From an uncultured Bacteroides sp. (lineage in GTDB: Bacteria; Bacteroidota; Bacteroidia; Bacteroidales; Bacteroidaceae), in assembly GCF_949298305.1 (NCBI RefSeq), contig NZ_CASFWU010000007.1, positions 1-63,276 on the forward strand: a stretch of DNA of 63,276 nt, written 5' to 3'. Shown here in pieces: positions 8,760 to 16,336 of this stretch. The stretch's first letter is position 1. Every line of letters starts with the position of its first letter. The notes under the pieces were generated by a model. That model was given only the letters and a program-made list of their open reading frames with translations. It made no database searches and had not been told where the DNA came from. A program made the position numbers and the translations under genes.

Positions 8760-9213
8760 AGATGTCTGCTTCTGGGTTCGAAATGTATATGGAGTCGAGC
8801 GTGTGTCGGGTATAGGTGCAACCCGTAATCGCCTGCTTCATCTGGTATCCGCAATCCATTGAAAGGAAATAGGGAGTATTGGTGTGGCGCAAGATGATTG
8901 TATCTTCATTGCCTTCGGGATAGTGGAAAACCAGTACGGTGGAGTCCACTGTATAGCGCAGGGGCAGGCTGAGATTCTTCACCTCGGTCTGGTTATTGAT
9001 GATGACGGAGTCGGTAGCGAAAGCGGTTACGGTGAGCGATGCCAGCGTGTCCTTCAGTACGTTTCCGCTCTCTGGGTCGACGGTGAACAGGTTGCAGTTC
9101 AGCATGGCACGGCCGGCCAAGGTGCAGTCGGCTTCTTCGGAACACGATGTTACTGCGTGGATGGTGGGCAGGAGAACAGTGGCCAGCATTAGAAGTCTGA
9201 TGAGCTGTTTCAT
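8728..9213 (-). CDS. DUF6452-type lipoprotein-like protein
   Basis: A 161-residue protein with an N-terminal hydrophobic segment followed by a cysteine (HAVTSCSEEADC), so it may be a lipoprotein anchored in the envelope. The rest is predicted beta-rich. No catalytic motif is visible and no function is known. It overlaps the downstream DUF6048 gene by 32 bases and starts 2 bases after the stop of the glycosyltransferase gene, so it is embedded in the same operon. Confidence 0.7.
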   Translation of the reverse strand: MKQLIRLLMLATVLLPTIHAVTSCSEEADCTLAGRAMLNCNLFTVDPESGNVLKDTLASLTVTAFATDSVIINNQTEVKNLSLPLRYTVDSTVLVFHYPEGNEDTIILRHTNTPYFLSMDCGYQMKQAITGCTYTRHTLDSIYISNPEADIYGTENLKLFY

Positions 9214-9215
9214 AA

Positions 9216-10169
9216 TTAAATTGTTTTCTCTATTTGATACTTGTTGCGTTCGGTGGAATTGCGCGAAATCAGTTCACCCAGAAAACCTGCTACGAACAGT
9301 TGGGTGCCGATAATCATCGAGGTGAGTGACAGATAGAAATATGGAGATTCTGTCACCAGACGATAGGGCATTCCATTGTGCATGTAGTATAATTTGCTGA
9401 TGCCTACGATGAGTACTGCGATGAAACCGAATACGAACATCAATGAACCCAGCAGGCCAAAAAAATGCATAGGCTTAACGCCAAAGGTGGACAGGAACCA
9501 GAGTGAGATGAGGTCCAGATATCCATTAAAGAATCGGTTCCAACCTCCAAACTTGGTCTTGCCGAACTTACGGGCCTGGTGGTGAACTACCTTTTCACCA
9601 ATCTTCTTAAAGCCGGCGTTCTTGGCTAAGTAGGGGATATAGCGGTGCATTTCGCCGTAAACCTCGATGTTTTTTACCACCTCCCGACGGTAAGCTTTCA
9701 GACCGCAATTGAAGTCGTGCAGGTTCTTGATGCCTGATACTTTGCGGGCAGTGGCGTTGAAGAGTTTGGTGGGCAGAGTCTTTGAAAGGGGGTCGTAGCG
9801 TTTCTTTTTCCAACCCGAGACAAGGTCGTAGCCCTCTTCGGTAATCATGCGGTAGAGTTCAGGAATCTCATCGGGACTGTCCTGCAGGTCTGCGTCCATG
9901 GTGATGACTACATCTCCTTGCGCCTGCTCAAATCCGCAGTAGAGAGCTGGTGATTTGCCGTAGTTGCGGCGGAATTTAATACCCTTAACTTGGTTGGATT
10001 TTGCGTGCAGTTGCTCAATAATCTGCCACGAACGGTCGGTGCTTCCATCATTGACAAAGATTACTTCGTAAGTGAAGCCATTGGCTTTCATCACTCGCTC
10101 TATCCAAGCGTACAGTTCCGGAAGAGATTCTTCCTCATTATATAAAGGTACAACTACTGATATGTCCAT
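9216..10169 (-). CDS. GT2 glycosyltransferase, DPM1/GtrB-like, membrane-bound
   Basis: A 317-residue enzyme. The GT-A catalytic domain covers about 1-225, with VVPLYNEEESL at the start, NDGST at about 41, and DADLQDSPDEIPEL around 93, the metal-binding acidic cluster of dolichyl/undecaprenyl-phosphate sugar transferases. Two C-terminal membrane helices (about 235-260 and 275-300) match GtrB/ArnC-like proteins that load a sugar onto undecaprenyl phosphate. The sugar is unknown. It lies 47 bases after the DUF4199 gene. Confidence 0.85.
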   Translation of the reverse strand: MDISVVVPLYNEEESLPELYAWIERVMKANGFTYEVIFVNDGSTDRSWQIIEQLHAKSNQVKGIKFRRNYGKSPALYCGFEQAQGDVVITMDADLQDSPDEIPELYRMITEEGYDLVSGWKKKRYDPLSKTLPTKLFNATARKVSGIKNLHDFNCGLKAYRREVVKNIEVYGEMHRYIPYLAKNAGFKKIGEKVVHHQARKFGKTKFGGWNRFFNGYLDLISLWFLSTFGVKPMHFFGLLGSLMFVFGFIAVLIVGISKLYYMHNGMPYRLVTESPYFYLSLTSMIIGTQLFVAGFLGELISRNSTERNKYQIEKTI

Positions 10170-10216
10170 GTGTATGCTATGTTTTTTGATATATCCTTTT
10201 ATTCTATCCGTTCTTC

Positions 10217-10777
10217 TTATTCTTTACTCTCTGTCTGTCCGGCAACTCCTTCATTTCGTCGCCTCATGACAAACAGGGCGGTGGGTATAGCCAGTAGTGA
10301 ACCGTAGAATACGTTCTGCGACAAAAGTTGAATGGTTATATCTGTCGGAGTGAGTGCCCCCATCAGGTCTATGGCTTCACTCAATTGTTCAAGATAGGTT
10401 TCGACACCTGGTAAGTCGCTGGCGCGTACGTTGGCCAGCATGGTTTGATAGGTGCTGATGATAAAACCCTGGTCAATGAAGCGGAAATAAATGTAATGAG
10501 CTATGGCGGTGAGCATGGCAGCGAACAGATAAACCAGCACAGTGAATGCCCAAGCACGCAAGAAACTGATGCTTCCTCCACAGATGCGGTCGCGGAACAT
10601 CTTGACGTAGTAATAGCCCATGAATGGTACGCAGAGAGTCAAGCCTAAAAACAGCAGAAACAGGAAAGGTGTATTCAGCCCCAAGGGAAAGAATGCAAAT
10701 TTCATAATCCAAAATACACCCATGTATGTACCGAGCAGCATTGCATAGCGCTGCATGTAACCTCTATTGTCTGCCAT
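10217..10777 (-). CDS. DUF4199 family membrane protein
   Basis: A 186-residue protein with four predicted membrane helices (about 10-30, 34-54, 74-95, 148-168) and an FLRAWAFTVLVYLFAAMLTA stretch typical of DUF4199, a Bacteroidetes family of unknown function. It directly precedes a GT2 transferase and I recall this order in other Bacteroides, so it may help that enzyme, but this is inference. A likely -7 box lies at 10876-10883 on the minus strand. Confidence 0.75.
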   Translation of the reverse strand: MADNRGYMQRYAMLLGTYMGVFWIMKFAFFPLGLNTPFLFLLFLGLTLCVPFMGYYYVKMFRDRICGGSISFLRAWAFTVLVYLFAAMLTAIAHYIYFRFIDQGFIISTYQTMLANVRASDLPGVETYLEQLSEAIDLMGALTPTDITIQLLSQNVFYGSLLAIPTALFVMRRRNEGVAGQTESKE

Positions 10778-10875
10778 TGCGTTGCTTCTAAAGAAAGTAA
10801 ATAATCGAAAGGAGGTCTACCTATATGGCCTTATTGGAGGCAGGCGGCAGACGGCCTTTCTGAAAAATAATGCCG

Positions 10876-10883
10876 CAAAGGTA
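10876..10883 (-). promoter_or_regulatory. -7 promoter box for the DUF4199 operon
   Basis: On the minus strand the octamer reads TACCTTTG, an exact TAnnTTTG. It is about 100 bases before the DUF4199 start. No clean TTTG is found at -33. It could drive the whole row DUF4199 to apbE. Confidence 0.5.
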
Positions 10884-10945
10884 TAAAAATATTAGATGTA
10901 AAGCCTTGTATTCTTGTTAAAGTTGAAAAAACTTTTGTGATTCTA

Positions 10946-10975
10946 TTGCGAAATTAAAAATAATACCTACCTTTG
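10946..10975 (+). promoter_or_regulatory. Promoter of the SRP RNA / tRNA-Thr unit
   Basis: TTG (10946-10948), a 19-base spacer, then TACCTTTG (10968-10975), matching the Bacteroides consensus. A start about 7 bases past the last G would fall just before the SRP RNA 5' arm at 10989. Confidence 0.75.
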
Positions 10976-10988
10976 CATCCGCAAAAAC

Positions 10989-11084
10989 GGGTAAGTCCTA
11001 TACGGCCAGCTCCCTTCGAATCCTCCAGGGCTTGATCGCAGCAAAGGTAGTTGGTTGTAGCGGCGCGATATAGTAAGCTTACCC
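10989..11084 (+). ncRNA. ffs: Small signal recognition particle RNA (4.5S-like)
   Basis: About 96 bases bounded by perfectly pairing ends GGGTAAG (10989-10995) and CTTACCC (11078-11084). The centre carries the SRP core: CCAGG, a 10-base apical hairpin, then AGCAAAGGTA, which lines up base for base with the small SRP RNAs of other bacteria (CCAGG-hairpin-AGCAAGGGTA). This RNA joins Ffh for membrane protein targeting. The apical loop is not the usual GGAA. It is preceded by a good promoter and followed 4 bases later by tRNA-Thr, so both are probably cut from one transcript. Confidence 0.78.
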
Positions 11085-11088
11085 ACCC

Positions 11089-11164
11089 GCCTCTTTAGCT
11101 CAGTTGGCCAGAGCACGTGATTTGTAATCTCGGGGGGTCGTTGGTTCGAATCCGACAAGAGGCT
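11089..11164 (+). tRNA. tRNA-Thr (anticodon TGT)
   Basis: A cloverleaf of 76 bases without encoded CCA. The acceptor GCCTCTT pairs with AAGAGGC, discriminator T. The D stem is GCTC/GAGC, the anticodon loop TTTGTAA gives TGT, and the T arm is GTTGG-TTCGAAT-CCGAC. The anticodon stem has a T-T mismatch in its middle, and the variable region appears as 7 bases (five G, then TC) instead of the usual 5. Confidence 0.95.
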
Positions 11165-11170
11165 CAAGAT

Positions 11171-11210
11171 AAGCAGGAAGATTCTTACGGATTTCTTTCC
11201 TGCTTTTTTT
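11171..11210 (+). terminator. Rho-independent terminator after tRNA-Thr
   Basis: AAGCAGGAA (11171-11179) pairs with TTCCTGCTT (11197-11205), followed by a run of T to 11210. It starts 7 bases after the tRNA and closes the SRP RNA / tRNA unit. Confidence 0.88.
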
Positions 11211-11355
11211 GTGTTCGGCATGTGTATGCTAATTGAGGGGTCGCAACGTAAACGGTTGAATTTTTCTGTTTGTTTTTTTGTTTGTTCTTTTGATTTGTGT
11301 GACTTTTTAACCCGTGTAACGAATGTTGTTGGTAATAATATAATGCATGAAGTTC

Positions 11356-11559
11356 CTAGTGCTTGGTGGTTGTACTACCACACTCTGAGCAGATGCCTTC
11401 TATTTCATCAAGCATTGACTTGCCGGAAAAACGTATGCGCGCATACCGAAGTTTTTTCTTGATACGCCAATGCCGCCAGCCGGGGATATCCGTTCCTCCG
11501 TAAATCTTAGGTGCGCCCTTATCAGTTACATTTTTTTTAATATCATTGGGGATGTATAA
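11356..11559 (-). pseudogene. Possible gene remnant, open frame without a start codon
   Basis: In the 390-base gap right of the tRNA terminator, the minus strand is open for 67 codons, ending at a TAG (11356-11358). The translation is rich in Lys/Arg/Trp (for example GGTDIPGWRHWRIKKK) and ends with a CxxC pair (GICSECGSTTTKH). No ATG lies near its left end; the first is 20 codons from the stop. It may be the tail of a decayed gene, or chance. I do not recognise it. The rest of the gap shows nothing. Confidence 0.25.
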
Positions 11560-11612
11560 CTATTTGACGGTAAAATAAGCTCTGTCGGCTGTTACTTGTA
11601 TTCGTTTGATAG

Positions 11613-12788
11613 CTATTTGTAAGAACTGTGTAGAGTTAATACAGTGATTTCAGGCCAAGCTCCGAGGCGAAATGGCAATCCTACGTACCCGATGCCTATG
11701 TTGACATAAAGCGCCCGTTCTCCTTCGTAATACATTCCTGACCATTCAGGGTATTTAAGAGCTGCCAATGAGTGACCGAACAGTTCCATTTGCATGGCGT
11801 GAGTATGGCCGGACAGAGTTAGTTCTATGTCAGATTCTGGCAATACCTCGCGTCTCCAGTGTGTCGGGTTGTGGCTGAGCAGGACGCGGAACATGTTGTC
11901 TGTGCCCTTCATGGCACGTCTCAAGTCGGCGAATTGCGAAAAGGGCGGTTCGCCGTCGTTTTCCACGCCTATCAGGGCGATGCTGTCGCCGTTGTGGTGC
12001 AGAATGTCGTGTTCGTTGTTCAGCAGTTTCCAGCCCATTTCCTCCTGTTTCCTGACCAAATGGTCGATGTTGTAGATTTCGTCCTTCAGGCTTTTCCAGT
12101 GGTAGTAGGTGCCATAGTCGTGGTTGCCTAGGATGGAGTAGACGCCGTCCGGTGCGTGCAAGTGGGAGAGTGCTTCCATGAAGCCGTCCAGTTCATCGGC
12201 CCTTTGGTTTACCAGGTCGCCTGTGAAGACAATGAGGTCGGCCTGCTGCCGGTTTATCAGTTCCACCAGTTTGGCGATAACTTCGGGTTTCTCTTTCCAA
12301 CTGCCGAGATGCAGATCGGAAATTTGGACAATTCGGTAGCCGTTGAATCCTTCGGGAAGGTGGGCGGAGGAGTATTCCACTTGTTTCACCTCAAAACGGG
12401 TGATACCCACTAGGGCACCGTAGAGAATGTTGAAGAAGCTGACCGTTGCCACCATCATCCCTACCAGGTTGAAAGGCGCACGCGGGCAGCGGCGGATAAT
12501 CAGGTGGACGATGACGCCTGCCAGCGAGCAAATCATGAACAGTATTTTTGGGGCGGCAAACAGCAGGGTGGCCACGGCCAGGCAGCCGATGCTGTGTGAA
12601 TGGTCGGACAGGACGTTGTTTCCGCTCAATCCGATGAAAAAACCGTATCCGGCGAACAGCAGGATGGTGGGAACCCAATAGGTAAAGCGGATGAGCTTGT
12701 TCTTCGTTCGTTGTATGATGTGTACGAAGTAGATGTATATATCCGGGATGAGGATGAACAGCAGCAGGGAGTATATTATTCGGTACAT
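11613..12788 (-). CDS. Membrane-bound metallophosphoesterase
   Basis: A 391-residue calcineurin-like phosphoesterase. The N-terminal 130 residues hold about four membrane helices. The catalytic domain follows with the full two-metal motif set: DLH (Asp158, His160), GDLVNQ, GNHDYG, SHNPTHW and SGHTHAMQ. YkuE-type relatives act on the outer face of the membrane; lipid or nucleotide substrates are possible. Its start overlaps the end of the putative anti-sigma gene by 13 bases, so it is the third member of the sigma factor operon. Confidence 0.85.
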   Translation of the reverse strand: MYRIIYSLLLFILIPDIYIYFVHIIQRTKNKLIRFTYWVPTILLFAGYGFFIGLSGNNVLSDHSHSIGCLAVATLLFAAPKILFMICSLAGVIVHLIIRRCPRAPFNLVGMMVATVSFFNILYGALVGITRFEVKQVEYSSAHLPEGFNGYRIVQISDLHLGSWKEKPEVIAKLVELINRQQADLIVFTGDLVNQRADELDGFMEALSHLHAPDGVYSILGNHDYGTYYHWKSLKDEIYNIDHLVRKQEEMGWKLLNNEHDILHHNGDSIALIGVENDGEPPFSQFADLRRAMKGTDNMFRVLLSHNPTHWRREVLPESDIELTLSGHTHAMQMELFGHSLAALKYPEWSGMYYEGERALYVNIGIGYVGLPFRLGAWPEITVLTLHSSYK

Positions 12789-13402
12789 ATATCTTTCAGT
12801 TCTTCAATATTTTTTTTGATGTTTTCCAGATGTCTGTAGATGAATCTCTTGTAGAGCAGGTAGATGAATACGGCGCCGATACCCAGAAACAGGGCGATGA
12901 TGGTGGCCTGCCTGGCGGCGGACGCCAGGTAGTAGTCCATAGCCCAGTAGTCCAGGACGTAGAATGCCACAGCCCAGATGCAGATGGCTATGATTTCGTA
13001 TTTGAAACATTGCCGGATGGCTGTCATGCGGCGGCTCACTTCCACAATGGGCATTTCGTCTATGCGGATTTGATGTATCCGTCGGCAGATTCTCCAGTCC
13101 CACCAGAAGCCGACCAGGATGCTGGCTCCGATGAAGATGAGCAATACCGACATTTTCTTTTGCAGCCTGTCGCTCTCGATAAAGGTGGGCAGGAGCAGGC
13201 CTGCGAGCACGAGTGCAATCAGCACGACGACTCCGGTCAGCAGTGAAATGCGCTGCAGGTTGGCCAGACGCCCCATGCTCTTGCGGGTGTTGGTCTTGTA
13301 GGCGGCTATAAGCCGCTTTATCTGCTTCTCGTCGGTCACCGCTCCTTTTTGAAGGTGTTCTTCCAAGGCGTTCCACGACTTTTTCAATTCGTCCAGTTCC
13401 AT
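12776..13402 (-). CDS. Putative membrane anti-sigma or sigma-linked protein
   Basis: A 208-residue protein. The first 50 residues are soluble and helical (MELDELKKSWNALEEHL), followed by four predicted membrane helices (about 52-72, 84-101, 135-153, 162-182) and a charged tail. The MELDELKKxWxxLE start is common in Bacteroidetes proteins encoded right after ECF sigma factors. The gene begins 7 bases after the sigma gene stop. There is no FecR or ZAS zinc motif, so an anti-sigma role rests on context only. Confidence 0.6.
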   Translation of the reverse strand: MELDELKKSWNALEEHLQKGAVTDEKQIKRLIAAYKTNTRKSMGRLANLQRISLLTGVVVLIALVLAGLLLPTFIESDRLQKKMSVLLIFIGASILVGFWWDWRICRRIHQIRIDEMPIVEVSRRMTAIRQCFKYEIIAICIWAVAFYVLDYWAMDYYLASAARQATIIALFLGIGAVFIYLLYKRFIYRHLENIKKNIEELKDICTE

Positions 13403-13409
13403 ATTTTTG

Positions 13410-13895
13410 TCAGTCTTCTACGTTCATTTTCCTTAGTTTCTCTTTGGTGCGGCTGAGTTTGGTGGCCACGTTGGTCACCGTCAGTCCGGTGATTTCGGCA
13501 ATCTCTTCATAGCTTTTCTCCTCCAGGTAGAGCAGGATGATGGATTTCTCCAGTTGTCCCAAGCGGTTGATGAGGCGGTAGAGCTTGCGCAGCATGGCTT
13601 GGGTGGCGTCCGCTTCGTCCGCGCGGTCGGCTTCACAGGTCAGGGTGACGAACTCCGGGATGTTCTTTTCTTTTCGTATGAAGCTGATGCAGGTATTCAG
13701 TACGATGCGGTAAATCCAGGTGGATATCTTGCACTCGCCGCGGAACTTGGGAAAAGCCTTCCACAGATTGATAACTGCTTCCTGATACAAGTCGTTCAAG
13801 GTAGCATGGGGAGTGGTGTACAGATAGCATACTTTGTATATGATCCGTTCATATTCCCGTATGACAGATACGAATTCCTGTTCTAAATTTTCCAT
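13410..13895 (-). CDS. ECF-type sigma-70 factor
   Basis: A 161-residue sigma factor with region 2 (about 8-75, including LYQEAVINLWKAFPKF) and region 4 (about 105-155, including the helix-turn-helix YEEIAEITGLTVTNVATKL). No region 1.1 or 3 is present, as in the extracytoplasmic function group. I use the ATG at 13895; another in-frame ATG at 13916 adds seven residues that do not look conserved. It heads an operon with a membrane protein and a metallophosphoesterase, so it probably answers an envelope signal. Confidence 0.88.
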   Translation of the reverse strand: MENLEQEFVSVIREYERIIYKVCYLYTTPHATLNDLYQEAVINLWKAFPKFRGECKISTWIYRIVLNTCISFIRKEKNIPEFVTLTCEADRADEADATQAMLRKLYRLINRLGQLEKSIILLYLEEKSYEEIAEITGLTVTNVATKLSRTKEKLRKMNVED

Positions 13896-14141
13896 GCTAC
13901 TCGTCTTTTCCAACATTTGCCAGTTAGGCTCTGTATGATTGCAGGGTAGTATTTTTTGCTCACCCTCTCAATAAAAATCATTTTTTCTTTTAAAATAATC
14001 TGTTGCAATGTTACCAAAAAAATCACAAAGTAATGAGCTTATTTTATTTTTTTATTTATACTTGATAAAAGTGCATGATTAATGCCTGTTGATAGGAGAT
14101 GGGGCTTATTGGGAAAGGCTGTACTTGATACAGAACAAACA

Positions 14142-15293
14142 TTACTGTCGAATGTTGATGATTCTGCATATTTGTTCGGCTGTCCGTCGTATGTTAGTGC
14201 AGGCATTTTCCCGATTCACGGCTTGTTCCAAAGAGATAGGAAAGGGTGTTGTAGAAAAAACAGCGTGAAATCCTGCTTGGTTCAACTCTTCGGTATCTTC
14301 TATGCTGCCGGAGAGTAAAATTACTGGAATCTGTTGTCGCCGAGCCTTTGCTAAAATACCGTAAGCTGTTTTCCCCATAAGGGTTTGTCTGTCAGATTTT
14401 CCTTCTCCTGTGAATATGAAGTCTGCATCTTTGATTTGTTCTTCAAAATTGAGCATTTCAGCTATCAGGCCGAAACCTGATTTTAGTTCGCTGTTCAAGA
14501 ATGCCATCATTCCTCCACCCATGCCTCCTGCTGCACCGCTTCCCGGTAGATGGGAGATACTTTTACCTGTACATTTCAATATGGTCATCGAGAGATGTCT
14601 TAATCCATTGTCCAGTTCTTCTGTCATGGCTGGGGTTGCCCCTTTCTGAGGGGCAAATACGTATGCTGCACCATTGGACCCAAAGAATGGATTGTGTACA
14701 TCACACGCACCTGTAAAATGAGCAGAAAATAGCGATGGAAGTGCGGATGAAGTATCGATGAAGTCTATATTTTTCATCATTTTGCCGTTGATGGCCGTAT
14801 CCAAGCCTAATTCCATTTTATTTTTGCTGAAAAAGCGGAATCCTAAGGCTTGCAGCATTCCCATGCCTGCATCGTTGGTGGCACTACCCCCCAGTCCTAT
14901 GATGAAGCGGGTGCATCCTTTTTCAAGTGCATCCCGTATCAGTTCGCCGGTGCCATAGCTGGTAGTCAGCAGTGGGTTACGTTTTTCAGGCGGGAGGAGG
15001 GGCAACCCGCTGACGGCTGCCATTTCGATGAATGCTGTTTTTTCATCCGCAGCAATCCCGTATCTGGTATCAATGATTTCCATAATCGGATTATGGGCCC
15101 GGATTGGAATATATCGGCCTTCTGTGGCCGAGACCAGCGCATCCAACATTCCTTCTCCGCCATCCGCTACGGGCAGGCAGACAGTTTCACAGAAGGGAAA
15201 GATCCGACGGATACCTTGTGCTGCAGCCTCTTCTGCTTCTCTGGAACTGAGGCATCCTTTATAGGAATCGATGGCTAGAACTATTTTTTTCAT
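14142..15293 (-). CDS. Glycerate kinase (GarK/GlxK family)
   Basis: A 383-residue class II glycerate kinase, near the family norm of about 380. It starts with VLAIDSYKGCLSSREAEEAA and has PVADGGEGMLDAL, IGLGGSATNDAGMGMLQALG and FTGEGKSDRQTLMGKT, all family landmarks. It phosphorylates D-glycerate to 2-phosphoglycerate (or 3-phosphoglycerate in some members). It stands alone. A -7 box TATCTTTG lies at 15331-15338 on the minus strand. A D-2-hydroxyacid dehydrogenase that could make glycerate lies at 39.2 kb but is not linked. Confidence 0.92.
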   Translation of the reverse strand: MKKIVLAIDSYKGCLSSREAEEAAAQGIRRIFPFCETVCLPVADGGEGMLDALVSATEGRYIPIRAHNPIMEIIDTRYGIAADEKTAFIEMAAVSGLPLLPPEKRNPLLTTSYGTGELIRDALEKGCTRFIIGLGGSATNDAGMGMLQALGFRFFSKNKMELGLDTAINGKMMKNIDFIDTSSALPSLFSAHFTGACDVHNPFFGSNGAAYVFAPQKGATPAMTEELDNGLRHLSMTILKCTGKSISHLPGSGAAGGMGGGMMAFLNSELKSGFGLIAEMLNFEEQIKDADFIFTGEGKSDRQTLMGKTAYGILAKARRQQIPVILLSGSIEDTEELNQAGFHAVFSTTPFPISLEQAVNRENACTNIRRTAEQICRIINIRQ

Positions 15294-15330
15294 TTTCTAT
15301 CTTGGTGTGTAGTGGTTATAATGATATGGA

Positions 15331-15338
15331 CAAAGATA
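15331..15338 (-). promoter_or_regulatory. -7 promoter box for glycerate kinase
   Basis: The minus strand reads TATCTTTG, an exact TAnnTTTG, 38 bases before the start codon. No clear -33 TTTG. Confidence 0.55.
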
Positions 15339-15472
15339 GTATTTTGTTTTGATAGGACGTTTATTGTAGAAATGTGAACCTGATTTGTGGGTTAATTTTA
15401 TTCTGATAATCATATTTTTTAACCGAATAGTTCTTAAAACGTCCATTTTAGTGGGTTTATGGTAAAATAACG

Positions 15473-15504
15473 TTTTAATTTGTCTTAAAAAGACTCTATT
15501 TTTG
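15473..15504 (+). promoter_or_regulatory. Promoter of the small porin gene
   Basis: TTTT (15473-15476), a 20-base spacer, then TATTTTTG (15497-15504). The leader to the ATG at 15533 would be about 20-25 bases. It diverges from the glycerate kinase promoter. Confidence 0.6.
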
Positions 15505-15532
15505 TCACTGTAATAATCAAAATACAAACGTT

Positions 15533-16138
15533 ATGAAAAAGTTATTTTTAGTAGTATTGTTGGCAATGGTATCAACAGTTACTTTTGCCCAGATTTCTTG
15601 GAATGTACAAGCAGGTGTTAACATGAGTAATTTGAGTAACATCGAAGATTCAAAGATGAAGTTTGGTTATCAAGTTGGTGTAGGTATGGAATATGCCATT
15701 GATGACATGTGGTCTATCCGTCCTTCTCTGCAATTCATTACGAAAGGTGCAAAGGCTGATTATTCAGAGGAGGGAGCAAGTGTTGAAAGTTCTATGAATC
15801 CGATGTATCTTCAGTTGCCGGTTATGGCCGCTGCCGGATTTAATATTTCGGATAATATGAAGGTCGTTGTAAAGGCTGGCCCTTATTTCGCATTTGGTAT
15901 TGGTGGCAAGAGCAAAGATTCTTATTCTTATGAAGGTGTATCGCAGGAAGAGGAATATGACATCTTTGGTGATGACGGTGCAAAACGCTTTGACTTTGGT
16001 TTAGGAGTTGGTGCAGCTCTTGAATTTGGAAAGATGTTTGTAGGACTTGATGGCTTGTTCGGTCTTACAAAAATGTATGATGGTGACGGAGCACCCAAAA
16101 ACACTACAATTGCTTTGTCTGTAGGTTATAAATTCTAA
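15533..16138 (+). CDS. Small outer-membrane beta-barrel protein (porin family)
   Basis: A 201-residue protein with a clear signal peptide (MKKLFLVVLLAMVSTVTFAQ) and an eight-stranded barrel pattern of the OmpA-like/PorT type: VQAGVNMSNLSN, YQVGVGMEYAIDDMWSIRPSLQF, KAGPYFAFGIGG, GLGVGAALEFGKMFVGLDG and a final aromatic residue (VGYKF). Such proteins are abundant small barrels of unknown specific role. It is transcribed alone, between its own promoter and a strong terminator. Confidence 0.82.
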   Translation: MKKLFLVVLLAMVSTVTFAQISWNVQAGVNMSNLSNIEDSKMKFGYQVGVGMEYAIDDMWSIRPSLQFITKGAKADYSEEGASVESSMNPMYLQLPVMAAAGFNISDNMKVVVKAGPYFAFGIGGKSKDSYSYEGVSQEEEYDIFGDDGAKRFDFGLGVGAALEFGKMFVGLDGLFGLTKMYDGDGAPKNTTIALSVGYKF

Positions 16139-16284
16139 TTGGGTATGGTGTAAGAAAGGAGAAGCTTGCCTTTCTTCTCTTTTACCAAATTATGATTTGT
16201 AGTTCGAACCTTATCGACGATGAGAAACGGACTGAAATAATTTATAGCCCGTGAGGGGTTCTACTTTTGAATACTGTGTTTTAC

Positions 16285-16326
16285 AGAGACTGTCCCAAAT
16301 TTAATTTGAGACAGTCTCTATTTTTT
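16285..16326. terminator. Strong two-way terminator between porin and epimerase genes
   Basis: Arms AGAGACTGTCCCAAATT (16285-16301) and AATTTGAGACAGTCTCT (16303-16319) pair with one mismatch, followed by ATTTTTT on the plus strand. It lies between the facing 3' ends of the porin (plus) and UDP-GlcNAc epimerase (minus). Confidence 0.85.
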
Positions 16327-16336
16327 AAGGTTTTTT

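Noticed and set aside
10967..11221. Minus-strand 84-codon protein
   Set aside because: It runs through the SRP RNA and tRNA genes.
11211..11462. Plus-strand 83-codon protein after the tRNA terminator
   Set aside because: No recognisable feature, poor composition and no start signal.
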